Source: Paenibacillus sp. HGH0039 (GTDB taxonomy: Bacteria > Bacillota > Bacilli > Paenibacillales > NBRC-103111). From it: a DNA stretch of 64,000 bases. Numbering within the stretch: position 1 is the first letter of the stretch; the number at the start of each line of letters is the position of its first letter. Location: contig NZ_KE150413.1 of NCBI RefSeq assembly GCF_000411255.1, positions 2,704,580 to 2,768,579 of the forward strand, written 5' to 3'. The position numbers and the translations under genes are program-made. Shown here one piece after another: positions 8,641 to 18,114 of the stretch. The notes beneath the pieces are model-generated. The model worked only from the letters and a program-made list of their open reading frames with translations, did no database searches and had not been told where the DNA came from.

Positions 8641-10188
8641 GTGAACGAAACGAACTCGAGATCAGCCGCCGCTTTCCCCCAGTTTCCGGAATCGTACTGG
8701 CTGGCTTCCGCCCAAATCCCCTCCTATTCCAGGCTGAACGAAAATATCCGGGTAGACGCCGCTATCGTCGGCGCCGGAATAACCGGTCTGACGACGGCCT
8801 ACCTGCTGGCCATGAAAGGCTTAAAAGTCGCGGTTCTGAACGCGGGACGTATTTTACACGGGACGACCGGTTATACGACCGCCAAAATTACAGCCCAGCA
8901 CGATTTGATCTACGATCAGTACATTTCCGACTTTGGCGAAGAAAAAGCGCGGCTGTACTACGAGGCGAACCGAGACGCTCTTCAGTTCGTCCGTCATCTG
9001 GTCAAGGAACACCACATTCAATGCCAATTTGAAGAACAGGATGCCTTTGTGTACACCGATACGGATTCTTCTCTGCACAAAGTGTTCAAAGAATACGAAG
9101 CTTACGAGAAATTGCGAATCCCCGGCAGCTATGTAGAAAAAACCGATCTCCCTTTCGAAACGAAAGGGGCGGTCGTGATGAAAAATCAGGCCCAATACAA
9201 CCCGGTCCCGTTTCTGACTCATCTGGCTGAAGAAATCGTGCGCAAAGGCGGGCGGATTTACGAGGAAACCACCGTTACCGGATACGAGCCGGGGAGTCCC
9301 TCCGTTCTCAAAACAAGCGGCGGGTTTACCGTCAGCAGCTCGCATGTCGTATCCGCATCTCACTTTCCTTTTAACAACCTGCACGGGCTGTATTTTGCGC
9401 GCCTTTACGCAGAGCGCTCTTACGTGCTCGCCGTCAAAACGGACAAGCGTTACCTCGGAGGCATGTACCTCAGTGCCGATAAGCCGAAGCGCTCCCTGAG
9501 GTCCGTGCTGATTAACGGCGAGCCGATGGTGATCGTGGGCGGAGAAGGCCACAAGACGGGCCAGGGCATCTGCACGTTCCAGTATTACGAAGCGCTCGAG
9601 AAATTCGCGAGAGAAACCTTCGGGGTGAAAGAAATCGCGTACCGCTGGTCGGCTCAAGACCTGTACACGCTGGATACGATCCCGTACATCGGACAGGAGC
9701 TGGATGACGTTCCGAATCTGTACGTCGCCACGGGCTATAAGAAGTGGGGAATGAGCACGGGCATTGCCGCCGCCCAGTTGAACGCGAAGCTCATTCTCGG
9801 GGAAGAGAGCCCCTACACGGACTTGTTCTCGCCCTCCCGGTTTCACGCGAACCCGTCGATTAAAACCTTTGTGGTGGAAAACGCGAACGTCGCCAAAGAG
9901 CTAATCGCCGGCAAGCTCGAATTTCCCACGACAGAAGCCGGCGAACTCCGTGAGGATGAAGGAGCCGTCGTACGGGTCCGGGGAAAAAGAGCGGGCGCTT
10001 ACCGCGACCGCGAAGGAAGCCTGCACGTGGTCGACACGACCTGTACGCATTTGGGCTGCGAAGTGGACTGGAACGCGTCCGAACGGACATGGGATTGTCC
10101 CTGCCACGGCTCCCGTTTCGCCTACACGGGTGAAGTTATCGAGGGGCCGGCTTTGAAGCCGCTGGCGAAAGTGGAACTGGATGATTAG
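8641..10188 (+). CDS. FAD-dependent oxidoreductase with C-terminal Rieske [2Fe-2S] domain (YhfW-like)
   Basis: DadA/glycine-oxidase type flavoprotein fused to a Rieske domain. N-terminal dinucleotide fold (VGAGITGLTTAYLLA, about residues 41-55), then a substrate domain to about 400. The C-terminal ~90 residues carry the Rieske ligands Cys468-x-His470 and Cys486-x2-His489 (CTHLGC and CPCHGS). Electrons from flavin oxidation of an amine-like substrate could pass to the cluster; the substrate is unknown. Similar in build to Bacillus YhfW. GTG start, AAAGGAG nine bases upstream. Own transcription unit ending at a strong terminator. Confidence 0.88.
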   Translation: MNETNSRSAAAFPQFPESYWLASAQIPSYSRLNENIRVDAAIVGAGITGLTTAYLLAMKGLKVAVLNAGRILHGTTGYTTAKITAQHDLIYDQYISDFGEEKARLYYEANRDALQFVRHLVKEHHIQCQFEEQDAFVYTDTDSSLHKVFKEYEAYEKLRIPGSYVEKTDLPFETKGAVVMKNQAQYNPVPFLTHLAEEIVRKGGRIYEETTVTGYEPGSPSVLKTSGGFTVSSSHVVSASHFPFNNLHGLYFARLYAERSYVLAVKTDKRYLGGMYLSADKPKRSLRSVLINGEPMVIVGGEGHKTGQGICTFQYYEALEKFARETFGVKEIAYRWSAQDLYTLDTIPYIGQELDDVPNLYVATGYKKWGMSTGIAAAQLNAKLILGEESPYTDLFSPSRFHANPSIKTFVVENANVAKELIAGKLEFPTTEAGELREDEGAVVRVRGKRAGAYRDREGSLHVVDTTCTHLGCEVDWNASERTWDCPCHGSRFAYTGEVIEGPALKPLAKVELDD

Positions 10189-10203
10189 AAGGCGGAATGC
10201 CAA

Positions 10204-10236
10204 AAAAACCGCTCCGGCAAGGAGCGGCTTTTTTGG
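10204..10236. terminator. Bidirectional terminator
   Basis: CCGCTCC/GGAGCGG stem with GGCAA loop, flanked by A7 on the left and T6 on the right. Serves the Rieske gene and possibly the convergent acetyltransferase gene. Confidence 0.85.
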
Positions 10237-10276
10237 CGTGTTTTTTTATAGAAGCTTGCGGCGGGAACCGTGACAC

Positions 10277-11497
10277 TTAGAAGTAATCCGAGAAATAAGG
10301 CTGCTCGTTCGTAATCAGCTTTTCCAGCAGCTGAACCGACTCTCTGTCCGCGTGAAACCGGCGTATCCGCTGCAGGTAAGAAGGCCGCTTGTAGCTCATC
10401 AGCATCGTGGTCAGCGTCTGGATATCGAAGGAAGCGGAAGGAGTTCCGCCCCCGTCGGCCAGCCGGCCTTGACCTTCTTTGTCCACTGTCAAAGTGAACG
10501 TACCCTGATTCCATTCCAGCATGGGATCATGCAGGTTGAAGGTTAACTTGCATTCTTCCCCTTGCGCCTGGAACGGATACTGTTCAATGAATTGGCTCAC
10601 ATCCACGATCCTCGCCATGAAATAAGGCGCAATCGTTTCTTTGATATCCCCGTCCTCCAAGAGGAAGGACATCGGTTCGTCCTTGTAGGTATGGCCTTTT
10701 ACATAGGTGACCATGGAGAAATGAGCGCTTATGAAATTCCACAGGCCCGTCCGGGCTTCTTCATCGAGAAAAACCATTTCTTTCATATGAAAAATTTCGC
10801 CCGCAATCCAATACAGCAAAAACCCGGAAGGCTCATGATCCGCATCGTAATAAATGGCTACGGTCATGTCGTCGAGATCCCAGCGCAAATATTCTTCCCA
10901 GGCCAAATTATTCCGCAGCATGGCGGCGTGGTTTTGTAAAGCGAAGCGTTGATACACGGTTTGGATATCGGGGTGTTCGATCGTCACCCGTTCCACATTG
11001 CCGGGGACGGTTTTCAGCTTCGGCAGCTGCGTGTCTTTGACTTCGAACGAAATTTTATCGGAAATAATTTCCCAGCCTTTGCGGCGGTAGTACGGGATGG
11101 AGTACGGGTACAGATAGGAGATAGACTGCCTGCGTCCCCGCATGTTCGTAAGAGCCTGCCGCATCAGTTGGTTCATAAGCCCCATATTGGCGTATTCGGG
11201 ATAAGTGCCGACGCCCGTCAAACCGCCCATATCGTATATCCGGCCGAAAATATTCACTTGAAACGGGTACACGGCCAGCTGTGATATCAGCTTGTCTTCA
11301 TCAAACCAGCCGAGGACATCGGCTTGCTTCAGCACCGGAAGCTTCGCCTGGGCGATTTCGCGGTCTTCCCAGCCGAACGTTTGTAAATCATGGTTCGTAA
11401 CCTGGAACACATAGCGGAGCAAATGGTTGAACTGTTCTCCGTGCTGGGGTTCCACGCTTTTCATTTTGAGTCTTTCCTGCAGTTTCCGGCGGCTCAT
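10277..11497 (-). CDS. GNAT acetyltransferase of the Eis type with sterol-carrier-like C-terminus
   Basis: 406 residues from ATG at 11497, set by GGAGGT; an upstream in-frame start has no ribosome site. Two GNAT-like halves: the first carries the acetyl-CoA loop region (GVGTYPEYANMGLMNQLM, about residues 96-113) and the YPYSIPYYRRKGWE segment typical of Eis proteins. The last ~100 residues (HDPMLEWNQGTFTL onward) resemble an SCP2-like fold. Eis proteins acetylate aminoglycosides or cationic substrates; many Bacillales homologues have no known substrate, and no drug specificity can be read here. Confidence 0.82.
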   Translation of the reverse strand: MSRRKLQERLKMKSVEPQHGEQFNHLLRYVFQVTNHDLQTFGWEDREIAQAKLPVLKQADVLGWFDEDKLISQLAVYPFQVNIFGRIYDMGGLTGVGTYPEYANMGLMNQLMRQALTNMRGRRQSISYLYPYSIPYYRRKGWEIISDKISFEVKDTQLPKLKTVPGNVERVTIEHPDIQTVYQRFALQNHAAMLRNNLAWEEYLRWDLDDMTVAIYYDADHEPSGFLLYWIAGEIFHMKEMVFLDEEARTGLWNFISAHFSMVTYVKGHTYKDEPMSFLLEDGDIKETIAPYFMARIVDVSQFIEQYPFQAQGEECKLTFNLHDPMLEWNQGTFTLTVDKEGQGRLADGGGTPSASFDIQTLTTMLMSYKRPSYLQRIRRFHADRESVQLLEKLITNEQPYFSDYF

Positions 11498-11637
11498 GGT
11501 CGTACCTCCGTATCGGGCTTTCGTTGTAGGGATCCCATTAGGATGCATGGACTCCCAATTTTCAGCTTACCCTTTTCATCCGGGGAGTAATCAGCATCGA
11601 AAACGCGCGTGCAGAGAAAAAAAGAAGCTGTGAAGGG

Positions 11638-11895
11638 TTAAAATTCAAAGTACGAAACGACAACGGAGGCGGCAAAACCGAGTACGGCCGTAATAAAATA
11701 GAAGGAACGGAAAGCGTGCAGGAGAGGTTTTTTGTCGGGTTTGGGAGAGAAGTACTCCTCGGCGTCCGGAGGCTGTATGTACCTGTCCTCCGTATGGGTC
11801 AGATTAAACCTCGTAAAAATGCCGCTGGTGCATCCCCAGATTAACAGGGAAATAATGGAGCCGATGAATAAATCATCGGAAAGAGAGCCGGCCAT
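11638..11895 (-). CDS. Small two-helix membrane protein of unknown function
   Basis: 85 residues starting at ATG behind AGGAGG. Two hydrophobic segments: about residues 8-27 (FIGSIISLLIWG) and 63-82 (FYFITAVLGFAASVVVSYF), with a charged, Pro-rich middle (YFSPKPDKKP). Not recognised. Stand-alone gene between the acetyltransferase and a terminator. Confidence 0.6.
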   Translation of the reverse strand: MAGSLSDDLFIGSIISLLIWGCTSGIFTRFNLTHTEDRYIQPPDAEEYFSPKPDKKPLLHAFRSFYFITAVLGFAASVVVSYFEF

Positions 11896-11970
11896 TCATT
11901 AACCTCCTGAAGGAAAATCATTTTTTTTCGATTATAACAAAAAAACGTGAGTTCAGTGTTTTATCTTACC

Positions 11971-12000
11971 AAAAAAAGCCTCCAGAAAGATCTGAAGGCT
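11971..12000 (-). terminator. Terminator of the oxidoreductase operon (minus strand)
   Basis: Read on the minus strand, AGCCTTCAGA and TCTGGAGGCT pair with one mismatch and are followed by T7. It closes the 12.1-14.5 kb operon. Confidence 0.8.
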
Positions 12001-12103
12001 TACCGAATTTGGCGGACTGACTAATCTCCCCAAGGCTCTCATCATAAAATGCAAGCGGGAGATCATCCTGCCCGATCAGGTCGGGTCGGACTCGCAGGGG
12101 GAA

Positions 12104-13678
12104 TTAGACCGGCCGAAGGGCAGGCCATTCCAGCTCAATGCCGGCTTTGGCCAGGTGCGACTGGAATTTGGCCAGTTCGTCAGGATTGCCGCGAAGCTCG
12201 CTCGGCGTCATGCCGTTGTCGATGCAATAGGCGGCGCAGTACCCGGCCGCTTCGCCGATATTCCACTCGACGGGATGAAGCCGGTAGCAGCCGTTCGTGA
12301 TATGCGTGACGCCGATGTTTTTGCCCGCGGCCAGCAGGTTGCGCACGCGTACCGGAATGAGGCTGCCGAGCGGAATTTGAAACGGCAGGGACGAGACGTC
12401 GATATACGGACGGTTCTCCGTGCTCGGATGCAGGTCGATGCGGTAGCAGCCGATTCCTACGCTGTCCGCGAACGCTTCGGCCCGGCCGTCGGGTCTGCAG
12501 GCGGTGGCGACGTGCTGCTCCAGCACGGTAAACTCCGCTTTGATCCGCCGCGACTCGCGGATGTAAGGATACATCGCCAGGCCGTCCTCCGTGCCGACGA
12601 CATCTTTGCGCAGACGCAGGCCGGGGTAGCCGATGCCGCCGTCCGGACGGGGCGCTTCCGTCTGCAGCCAGTACAGGAAAGAGAGCGATAGCTGCTTGGC
12701 CTGGTACAGATGCTTCTGCTTCTCTTCTTCGGGGACGTCGATAATGGAACCGAGCCAGTAATCGTTCTGCGGCCAGTTGACGAGCGAAATGCTGCTGCGG
12801 TAGGTTCCTTCACGGAAGTGCTCCATGTCCGCGATCTGCCGGTACCGGAAGAGGGAGAAGTGTTCCGTCCCCGGAAAAATTTCATACCGGACCGGCTCGT
12901 TCGTGGCAGGCTTGACACCTACTAGGCTAAGCAGGCGATCCGGCCAGAAATCCGCTTTGTACGCTTTCCAGAAGTCATACATCTCGGGCTTCTCGATGAC
13001 GTGATGTTCGCCTTCCAGATGATCCACCGCGAAGCAGTACGTAAAGCCCTGCATATCGCCGGGAAGAGGATCTCCGACTACCGCGTTCGGTTCTCCGGTT
13101 TCCGCGTAAGATTCCGCGCCGGTCACATACTCTGCCTTTGCTAGCGGCAGCAGATCGCCGCATTCCGTTGCATCCAGGAAGTAGGGGGCCTTCAGGATGG
13201 TCAGAGCACCGCTGTCCAGGCTTTTTACTTCAACCGATGTAATCGCGTCCCCGTCCGTTTCCGCATTTACCGGAATGTGCCGGAGCAGGATGGTCACCTG
13301 ACCGCTGTGAACATAAGGCGCCAGCATCTGCTGGAGAACGGCCAGTGCCGTTCTCGGTTCATGGCACAACCGGCTTACGGAGCCGCTGCCCGGATTAAGC
13401 TCCGTTATCGCTTTGGCTTCAGGCTTCATCGGGAAATAATCCCGGTAATAATTGCGGACATCTTCGCGGAACCTGCGGTATGTACGGGTGCAGCCGAATT
13501 TTTCGATCCACGGGTGTTCGTCGGGGGGGACCGCCTGACTAGTGAGCTGTCCGCCGATCCACACGGTTTCTTCGGTCAGGATAACGCTTTTACCCGACTC
13601 GGCTGACGCAAGCGCTGCAGCGAAGCCGCCGGTTCCTCCGCCTATAATGACGACATCAGCTAGTTGAATGGGTGTCAT
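12104..13678 (-). CDS. FAD-dependent oxidoreductase (FAD_oxidored family)
   Basis: 524-residue cytoplasmic flavoprotein with an N-terminal FAD-binding fold (VVIIGGGTGGFAAALASAESG, split at the GGGTGG loop, about residues 9-29) and a C-terminal segment that closes the FAD site (LLAAGKNIGVTHITNGCYR, about 447-465). The family includes putative sugar or polyol dehydrogenases of carbohydrate clusters. It starts six bases after the stop of the TIM-barrel isomerase gene, with AAAGGAGA, so the pair is one operon. The pairing suggests oxidation and isomerisation of a sugar or inositol-like compound; the substrate cannot be named. Confidence 0.82.
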   Translation of the reverse strand: MTPIQLADVVIIGGGTGGFAAALASAESGKSVILTEETVWIGGQLTSQAVPPDEHPWIEKFGCTRTYRRFREDVRNYYRDYFPMKPEAKAITELNPGSGSVSRLCHEPRTALAVLQQMLAPYVHSGQVTILLRHIPVNAETDGDAITSVEVKSLDSGALTILKAPYFLDATECGDLLPLAKAEYVTGAESYAETGEPNAVVGDPLPGDMQGFTYCFAVDHLEGEHHVIEKPEMYDFWKAYKADFWPDRLLSLVGVKPATNEPVRYEIFPGTEHFSLFRYRQIADMEHFREGTYRSSISLVNWPQNDYWLGSIIDVPEEEKQKHLYQAKQLSLSFLYWLQTEAPRPDGGIGYPGLRLRKDVVGTEDGLAMYPYIRESRRIKAEFTVLEQHVATACRPDGRAEAFADSVGIGCYRIDLHPSTENRPYIDVSSLPFQIPLGSLIPVRVRNLLAAGKNIGVTHITNGCYRLHPVEWNIGEAAGYCAAYCIDNGMTPSELRGNPDELAKFQSHLAKAGIELEWPALRPV

Positions 13679-13683
13679 GGGGT

Positions 13684-14517
13684 TTAATCTCCTTTGGTTT
13701 GGACAAGGTGGTTGAAATTTTCGTAGCTTTTACGGATTCCTTCGGCTTCGTCTCCGGTTCCTTCGTATTCGAGGACATAGGCGCCGTTATACCCGGCTTC
13801 CTTCAGCCTCGAAACGATCACGTCGAGTCGGACGTCCCCTTCACCGGCGAAGACGCCTTCATACGTTTTACCGCTCAGTGCTTTATATCGTCCTTCGGGT
13901 GTCTCGGCAAAGTCCTTAATATGTACGTGCCCGATGTGAGGAAGAAGAACATCCAGCGCATGGAGCGGTTTCTCATCTACGAGCAGAAAGTTTCCCGTAT
14001 CGAAGGTCGATTTCAGGGCAGGCGAGCCGACTCGTTTTAAAATCTCCAGGACCTGATCCCCTTTACCTGCCAGCTTGCCGTGATTTTCCAGACAGAGGGT
14101 AATGCCCGCTTGTTCAGCTAAAGCCGCCGCTTCCCCAAGTCCGGATACGATCCACTCAAGAGCGGAATCAAACGTATAGGCGTCGGACATATTTCCCGAG
14201 AAAACTCGGACAACCGACGTGCCCAGCCTGTCTGCCGTCTCGATCCCGTCTTTTACAACGCGCAGCGCTTCGGCTCTTTCGCCGGGAGTTCCTTTTACGA
14301 AATCGTTGCCGACGGCATAGCTGGACAAGGTTATTCCGTTTTTTTCCAAGAAGGCAAGAACCGCCGGAATTTCGGCTTCTTTGTCTTTCCAGAAGACATC
14401 CAGAAGTTCGACCTGGCCGATGCCTTCCTGCTGACAAAAAGTGAGAAAATCCAAAACGGTCCCCTGATTTTCACGAGTTGTTCGGTGCATGCTCCACATA
14501 CTTAAAGACAGCTTCAT
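13684..14517 (-). CDS. Sugar phosphate isomerase/epimerase (xylose-isomerase-like TIM barrel)
   Basis: 277 residues from ATG at 14517 (GGAGGT nine bases upstream; TTG at 14520 is an alternative). AP-endonuclease-2-like barrel: metal-binding Glu in LCLENHG, then STFDTGN, HVHIKDF and a late VLEYEG strand, the usual metal and substrate ligands of the family. First gene of a two-gene operon with the FAD oxidoreductase. Likely isomerises or epimerises a keto-sugar made or used by its partner; specificity not readable. Confidence 0.85.
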   Translation of the reverse strand: MKLSLSMWSMHRTTRENQGTVLDFLTFCQQEGIGQVELLDVFWKDKEAEIPAVLAFLEKNGITLSSYAVGNDFVKGTPGERAEALRVVKDGIETADRLGTSVVRVFSGNMSDAYTFDSALEWIVSGLGEAAALAEQAGITLCLENHGKLAGKGDQVLEILKRVGSPALKSTFDTGNFLLVDEKPLHALDVLLPHIGHVHIKDFAETPEGRYKALSGKTYEGVFAGEGDVRLDVIVSRLKEAGYNGAYVLEYEGTGDEAEGIRKSYENFNHLVQTKGD

Positions 14518-14706
14518 CAAGATGTAACCTCCAGGTTGACGGGCCCGCTGCGGGGCGAATTTATTTTATTGTAAAAGGAGAGCCTCCCTCTTAGTAGGTC
14601 AATGTCATGACCATTTCTGGTAGTTTGATGCCGACCTGGCCGGAATACCGATCCCGGCTCGCCAAGTTCCTGCGGAAATTTCCGGGAACCGGGAGAGGAG
14701 TCCAAA

Positions 14707-14732
14707 ACAAAAGTTACTTGCTGCATAAGATA
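14707..14732 (+). promoter_or_regulatory. Possible sigma-K promoter of the yjcZ-type gene
   Basis: CATAAGATA (14724-14732) matches the sigma-K -10 pattern CATAnnnTA, and an AC dinucleotide lies 15 bases upstream (consensus about 16). It would place the tiny membrane protein gene in the late mother-cell sporulation programme. Short consensus, so chance match is possible. Confidence 0.35.
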
Positions 14733-14764
14733 TCCTATCCCAAACAAAGAAAGGGTGTTGACGA

Positions 14765-14872
14765 ATGGGTTACGGTGGAGGAGTAGGCGGCTTCGGCCTC
14801 GGTACTAGCACAGCGGCTATTCTGGTTCTCTTCATTCTGCTGGTCATTATCTCCCGCACTTTCTTGTACTAG
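14765..14872 (+). CDS. YjcZ-family tiny sporulation membrane protein
   Basis: 35 residues: a Gly-rich head (MGYGGGVGGFGLG) followed by one hydrophobic helix (AAILVLFILLVII) and a short polar tail. This is the signature of the YjcZ family of spore-associated tiny membrane proteins. A poor ribosome site (AAAGGGTG) precedes it. A strong terminator follows 19 bases after the stop, which supports a real transcript. Confidence 0.8.
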   Translation: MGYGGGVGGFGLGTSTAAILVLFILLVIISRTFLY

Positions 14873-14891
14873 ACGAAACTCAGTGATCGGA

Positions 14892-14920
14892 ATCCCTGCT
14901 GACCAGGCAGGGATTTTTTT
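14892..14920 (+). terminator. Terminator of the yjcZ-type gene
   Basis: ATCCCTGC/GCAGGGAT stem, loop TGACCAG, T7. Confidence 0.85.
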
Positions 14921-14960
14921 ATTTGTAACTTTAGGCGCAAGCTTTCTGTAGGAAGGATCG

Positions 14961-15032
14961 ATGTGGAAGGTTATGTCATATTTTCTCATCGCGATTTCGG
15001 TTTGGCTTTATCTGAAACAGGTTACTAAGTAG
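14961..15032 (+). CDS. Possible 23-residue membrane peptide
   Basis: ATG four bases after AGGAAGG opens a 23-codon frame encoding one hydrophobic helix (SYFLIAISVWLYL) with a Lys at each end, ending 39 bases before the catalase start. No homologue is recognised. The good ribosome site and membrane-like sequence argue for it; the tiny size and lack of a separate promoter argue against. Confidence 0.35.
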   Translation: MWKVMSYFLIAISVWLYLKQVTK

Positions 15033-15071
15033 AAGAGTTCATTTCCTGAACAAATCAAAGGAGGTTGTCCG

Positions 15072-17201
15072 ATGAAAAAAGACGATCAGCGCAAGCCTGT
15101 AAACGAACAAAGCAAGGATAAACAGCTTGAACCCTACAGGGTGGACGACACCGGGCAGAAGTTGACGACCAACCAGGGACTTCGGGTCAGCGAGGATGAG
15201 CATTCCTTGAAGGCCGGGGTGCGCGGGCCGACTTTGATGGAAGATTTTCATTTCCGGGAAAAAATGACTCATTTCGACCACGAGCGTATTCCGGAGCGCA
15301 TCGTACACGCAAGGGGATTTGGAGCACACGGTTATTTCCAGGTATACGAACCTATGACGGAGTATACAAAAGCGAAATTTCTGCAGGATCCTTCCGTAAA
15401 AACGCCCGTTTTTGTCCGTTTCTCGACGGTTGCCGGGTCCCGGGGCTCATCCGATACCGTCCGAGACGTCCGCGGCTTCGCTACGAAATTTTACACGGAA
15501 GAAGGCAATTACGATCTCGTCGGAAACAACATGCCTGTCTTCTTTATTCAGGACGCCATGAAGTTCCCGGACTTTATCCATGCCGTCAAACCGGAGCCTC
15601 ATAATGAAATTCCGCAGGCTCAATCTGCGCACGATACATTCTGGGACTTCGTGACTTCCAATACCGAGACGGCTCATATGGTGATGTGGGCGATGTCGGA
15701 CCGATCGCTTCCGCGCAGTTTCCGGATGATGGAGGGCTTCGGAGTACATACGTTCCGGTTCGTAAACGAACAGGGCAAAGGGCATTTCGTCAAATTCCAC
15801 TGGAAACCGCTGCTGGGCGTACATTCCCTGGTGTGGGACGAAGTGCAGAAGCTGGCGGGTAAAGATCCCGATTTCAACCGCCGGGATTTGTGGGACGCCA
15901 TTGAGACGGGCAACTACCCGGAATTCGAATTCGGTGTTCAGATTATCAAAGAAGAAGACGAATTCATGTTTGACTTCGATATCCTGGATCCGACCAAGAT
16001 CTGGCCGGAAGAACAGGTTCCGGTGAAAATCATCGGTAAAATGACGCTGAACCGAAATACCGACAATTTCTTCGCGGAAACCGAGCAAATCGCTTTCCAT
16101 CCGGGCCATGTCGTTCCGGGGATTGATTTTACGAACGATCCTCTGCTTCAGGGCAGACTGTTTTCTTATACGGATACTCAGCTTTCCCGCTTGGGCGGTC
16201 CGAACTTCCACGAAATCCCGATCAACCGGTCGGTTGCTCCCGTGCATAACAACCAGCGCGACGGCATGCACCGGATGACGATCAACCGCGGTCCGGTCAG
16301 CTATCATAAAAACTCGCTGGCAGGCAATTCTCCCGAGCCCGCATCGGAAAAAGAAGGCGGTTACGCTCACTACGCGGAAAAGGTGGAAGGCCGCAAGATC
16401 CAGGCGCGCAGCGACAGCTTCAAGGACCATTTCAGCCAGGCTACCTTGTTCTGGAACAGTATGTCCGATGTGGAAAAGCAGCATATCGTGAACGCGTTCC
16501 GGTTTGAGCTCGGCAAAGTGAAAACCAAAGAAATCCGCCAGCGGGCCGTTGATATGTTCGGTCAGGTGAGTGTGGATCTGGCGAAGCAGATTGCCGCAGG
16601 AATCGGTGCCAAAGCGCCGGAAGACACTTCCGACACCGGCGTGACGCTGTCCTCTCCGGCACTTAGCCAGATGAATACGGTAAAAACGCCTCTGACCCGC
16701 AAAGTGGCCGTGCTGGCCGGCAACGGCTTCCGGGGCAAAGAAGTGAGCGGCATGCTCCAATCGTTGAAGGCGGCCGGTCTCGTGCCGGAAGTGGTCAGCG
16801 TGCAGCTCGGCACGATCGTTTGCGACGGCGGAAATCCGCTGGAAGTGGATCATTCCCTTCTCACGGCCGATTCCGTGCTGTTTGATGCCGTCTATATACC
16901 GGGGGGACGCCAAAGCGCCGATGAGCTTCTGGCGGATTCCAAAACGGCGGACTTCATCAAAGAAGCCTTCCAGCACTACAAGACCATCGGTGCTGTTGGT
17001 GAAGGCGCAGAGCTTCTCGCCGCAGCGGGAATCGCCGGATCGGCTGCCGGTAGTCCGCCGGCAACGGCCACGCCGGAAATTCAGCCGGGCGTGCTGGCGG
17101 CAGATCGCGCGGATGAAGCAGCCGGCTTCAGCCGTGATTTCGCGGCAGCCGTAGCCCAGCACCGCCATTGGAACCGCAGCCTGCAATCGCAGGCGAAGTA
17201 A
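15072..17201 (+). CDS. katE: Large-subunit catalase (KatE/HPII type) with C-terminal DJ-1/PfpI-like domain
   Basis: Heme catalase removing hydrogen peroxide. 709 residues, the length of the large-subunit clade. Visible: distal His79 in HARGFGAHG, the [17 protein letters not shown] block, distal Asn in GNNMPVFF, and the proximal heme-ligand motif [10 protein letters not shown]. Residues from about 540 on ([11 protein letters not shown], then [13 protein letters not shown]) form the flavodoxin/DJ-1-like domain found only in large catalases. Start behind AAAGGAGG. Monocistronic, ending in a strong terminator. In Bacillus the equivalent enzyme belongs to the general stress or sporulation response; regulation here is not readable. 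Confidence 0.95.
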   Translation: MKKDDQRKPVNEQSKDKQLEPYRVDDTGQKLTTNQGLRVSEDEHSLKAGVRGPTLMEDFHFREKMTHFDHERIPERIVHARGFGAHGYFQVYEPMTEYTKAKFLQDPSVKTPVFVRFSTVAGSRGSSDTVRDVRGFATKFYTEEGNYDLVGNNMPVFFIQDAMKFPDFIHAVKPEPHNEIPQAQSAHDTFWDFVTSNTETAHMVMWAMSDRSLPRSFRMMEGFGVHTFRFVNEQGKGHFVKFHWKPLLGVHSLVWDEVQKLAGKDPDFNRRDLWDAIETGNYPEFEFGVQIIKEEDEFMFDFDILDPTKIWPEEQVPVKIIGKMTLNRNTDNFFAETEQIAFHPGHVVPGIDFTNDPLLQGRLFSYTDTQLSRLGGPNFHEIPINRSVAPVHNNQRDGMHRMTINRGPVSYHKNSLAGNSPEPASEKEGGYAHYAEKVEGRKIQARSDSFKDHFSQATLFWNSMSDVEKQHIVNAFRFELGKVKTKEIRQRAVDMFGQVSVDLAKQIAAGIGAKAPEDTSDTGVTLSSPALSQMNTVKTPLTRKVAVLAGNGFRGKEVSGMLQSLKAAGLVPEVVSVQLGTIVCDGGNPLEVDHSLLTADSVLFDAVYIPGGRQSADELLADSKTADFIKEAFQHYKTIGAVGEGAELLAAAGIAGSAAGSPPATATPEIQPGVLAADRADEAAGFSRDFAAAVAQHRHWNRSLQSQAK

Positions 17202-17239
17202 GGCGAAGGAAGCTCAGCTTCGGCAAGGCTAGCTTGCAA

Positions 17240-17266
17240 GACCCCTGATAATTCAGGGGTCTTTTT
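17240..17266 (+). terminator. Catalase gene terminator
   Basis: GACCCCTGA/TCAGGGGTC stem with TAAT loop, then T5. Confidence 0.9.
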
Positions 17267-17307
17267 GCTTTTAATTGTCAGGCGGATAATGGAATTAAAA
17301 TTTTCGC

Positions 17308-17357
17308 TTGCCAAAACTAATGGCATTAGTTATTATAAAACTAACAAGATTAGTTTT
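17308..17357 (+). promoter_or_regulatory. Promoter with two overlapping operators of the MBL/TetR operon
   Basis: TTGCCA (17308), 17-base spacer, TATTAT (17331). The spacer holds the dyad ACTAAT-ggc-ATTAGT (17316-17330). A second dyad AAAACTAA-caaga-TTAGTTTT (17337-17357) lies just after the -10, centre-to-centre about 24 bp. Both share the ACTAA half-site and overlap the promoter, as expected for autorepression by the TetR protein encoded second in the operon. Confidence 0.75.
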
Positions 17358-17378
17358 GAGAAGCGGAGGAACATTTCA

Positions 17379-18113
17379 ATGAAAATAACTCGTGAAGGCG
17401 ATCTTTACCAACTGGCTTTTTTACCCCGGATGTTTCCGGTAAACTGTTACCTGGTGGAAGAAAAGGACGGATTAACGCTCATAGACGCGGCGATGCCTTT
17501 CAGTGCCAAAGGCATTATGAAAGCGGCCGGCGGAATCGGCAAACCGATTAAACGGATCGTCCTGACACATGCGCATGAGGATCATGTCGGCGCTCTCGAC
17601 GAACTTAAGCGTCTACTGCCTCAAGCGGAGGTGTTTATCTCCGCCCGTGACGCACGCCTGCTCAAGGGAGACGCGACTCTTGATCCGGATGAGCCTCAGA
17701 TGCCGGTGCGCGGGGCCGTTCCGAAGAAAGTGACGACCGTCCCCGACGTGCTGCTGAAGGAAGGCGACCGAATCGGTTCCCTGCTTGCTCTGTTCACACC
17801 GGGTCATACGCCGGGTTCCATGAGCTTCCTCGATGTCCGCAGCAATGCCGTCATCGCGGGCGATGCCCTGCAGCTCAGAGCGGGGATAGCGGTTTCGGGT
17901 CAACTTAAACTGCTTTTCCCGTTTCCGGCTCTCGCTACCTGGAACAAACACGAAGCGCTGGAAAGCGTCAAAAAGCTTCGCGGCTATTCGCCGGCTCTGC
18001 TTGCGGTCGGTCATGGAGCAATGCTGTCCGACCCGGCCGCCAAGCTGGATCTGGCCATTGCCGCTGCCGAACGCAATCTCGCCGTCTCGCTAAATGGAAG
18101 GAGTTCTCATTAA
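17379..18113 (+). CDS. MBL-fold metallo-hydrolase
   Basis: 244 residues from ATG at 17379 behind GGAGG. The zinc motif HxHxDH is present as His64-Ala-His66-Glu-Asp68-His69, with later ligands in PGHTPGS and GHG. General glyoxalase II/lactonase-like hydrolase; substrate unknown. First gene of a two-gene operon with a TetR regulator whose likely operators cover the promoter, so probably induced by the compound it degrades. Confidence 0.88.
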   Translation: MKITREGDLYQLAFLPRMFPVNCYLVEEKDGLTLIDAAMPFSAKGIMKAAGGIGKPIKRIVLTHAHEDHVGALDELKRLLPQAEVFISARDARLLKGDATLDPDEPQMPVRGAVPKKVTTVPDVLLKEGDRIGSLLALFTPGHTPGSMSFLDVRSNAVIAGDALQLRAGIAVSGQLKLLFPFPALATWNKHEALESVKKLRGYSPALLAVGHGAMLSDPAAKLDLAIAAAERNLAVSLNGRSSH

Positions 18114-18114
18114 A

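Noticed and set aside
15447-17186. 579-codon frame opposite the catalase gene
   Set aside because: Antisense shadow caused by codon bias; no start signal, no recognisable motifs.
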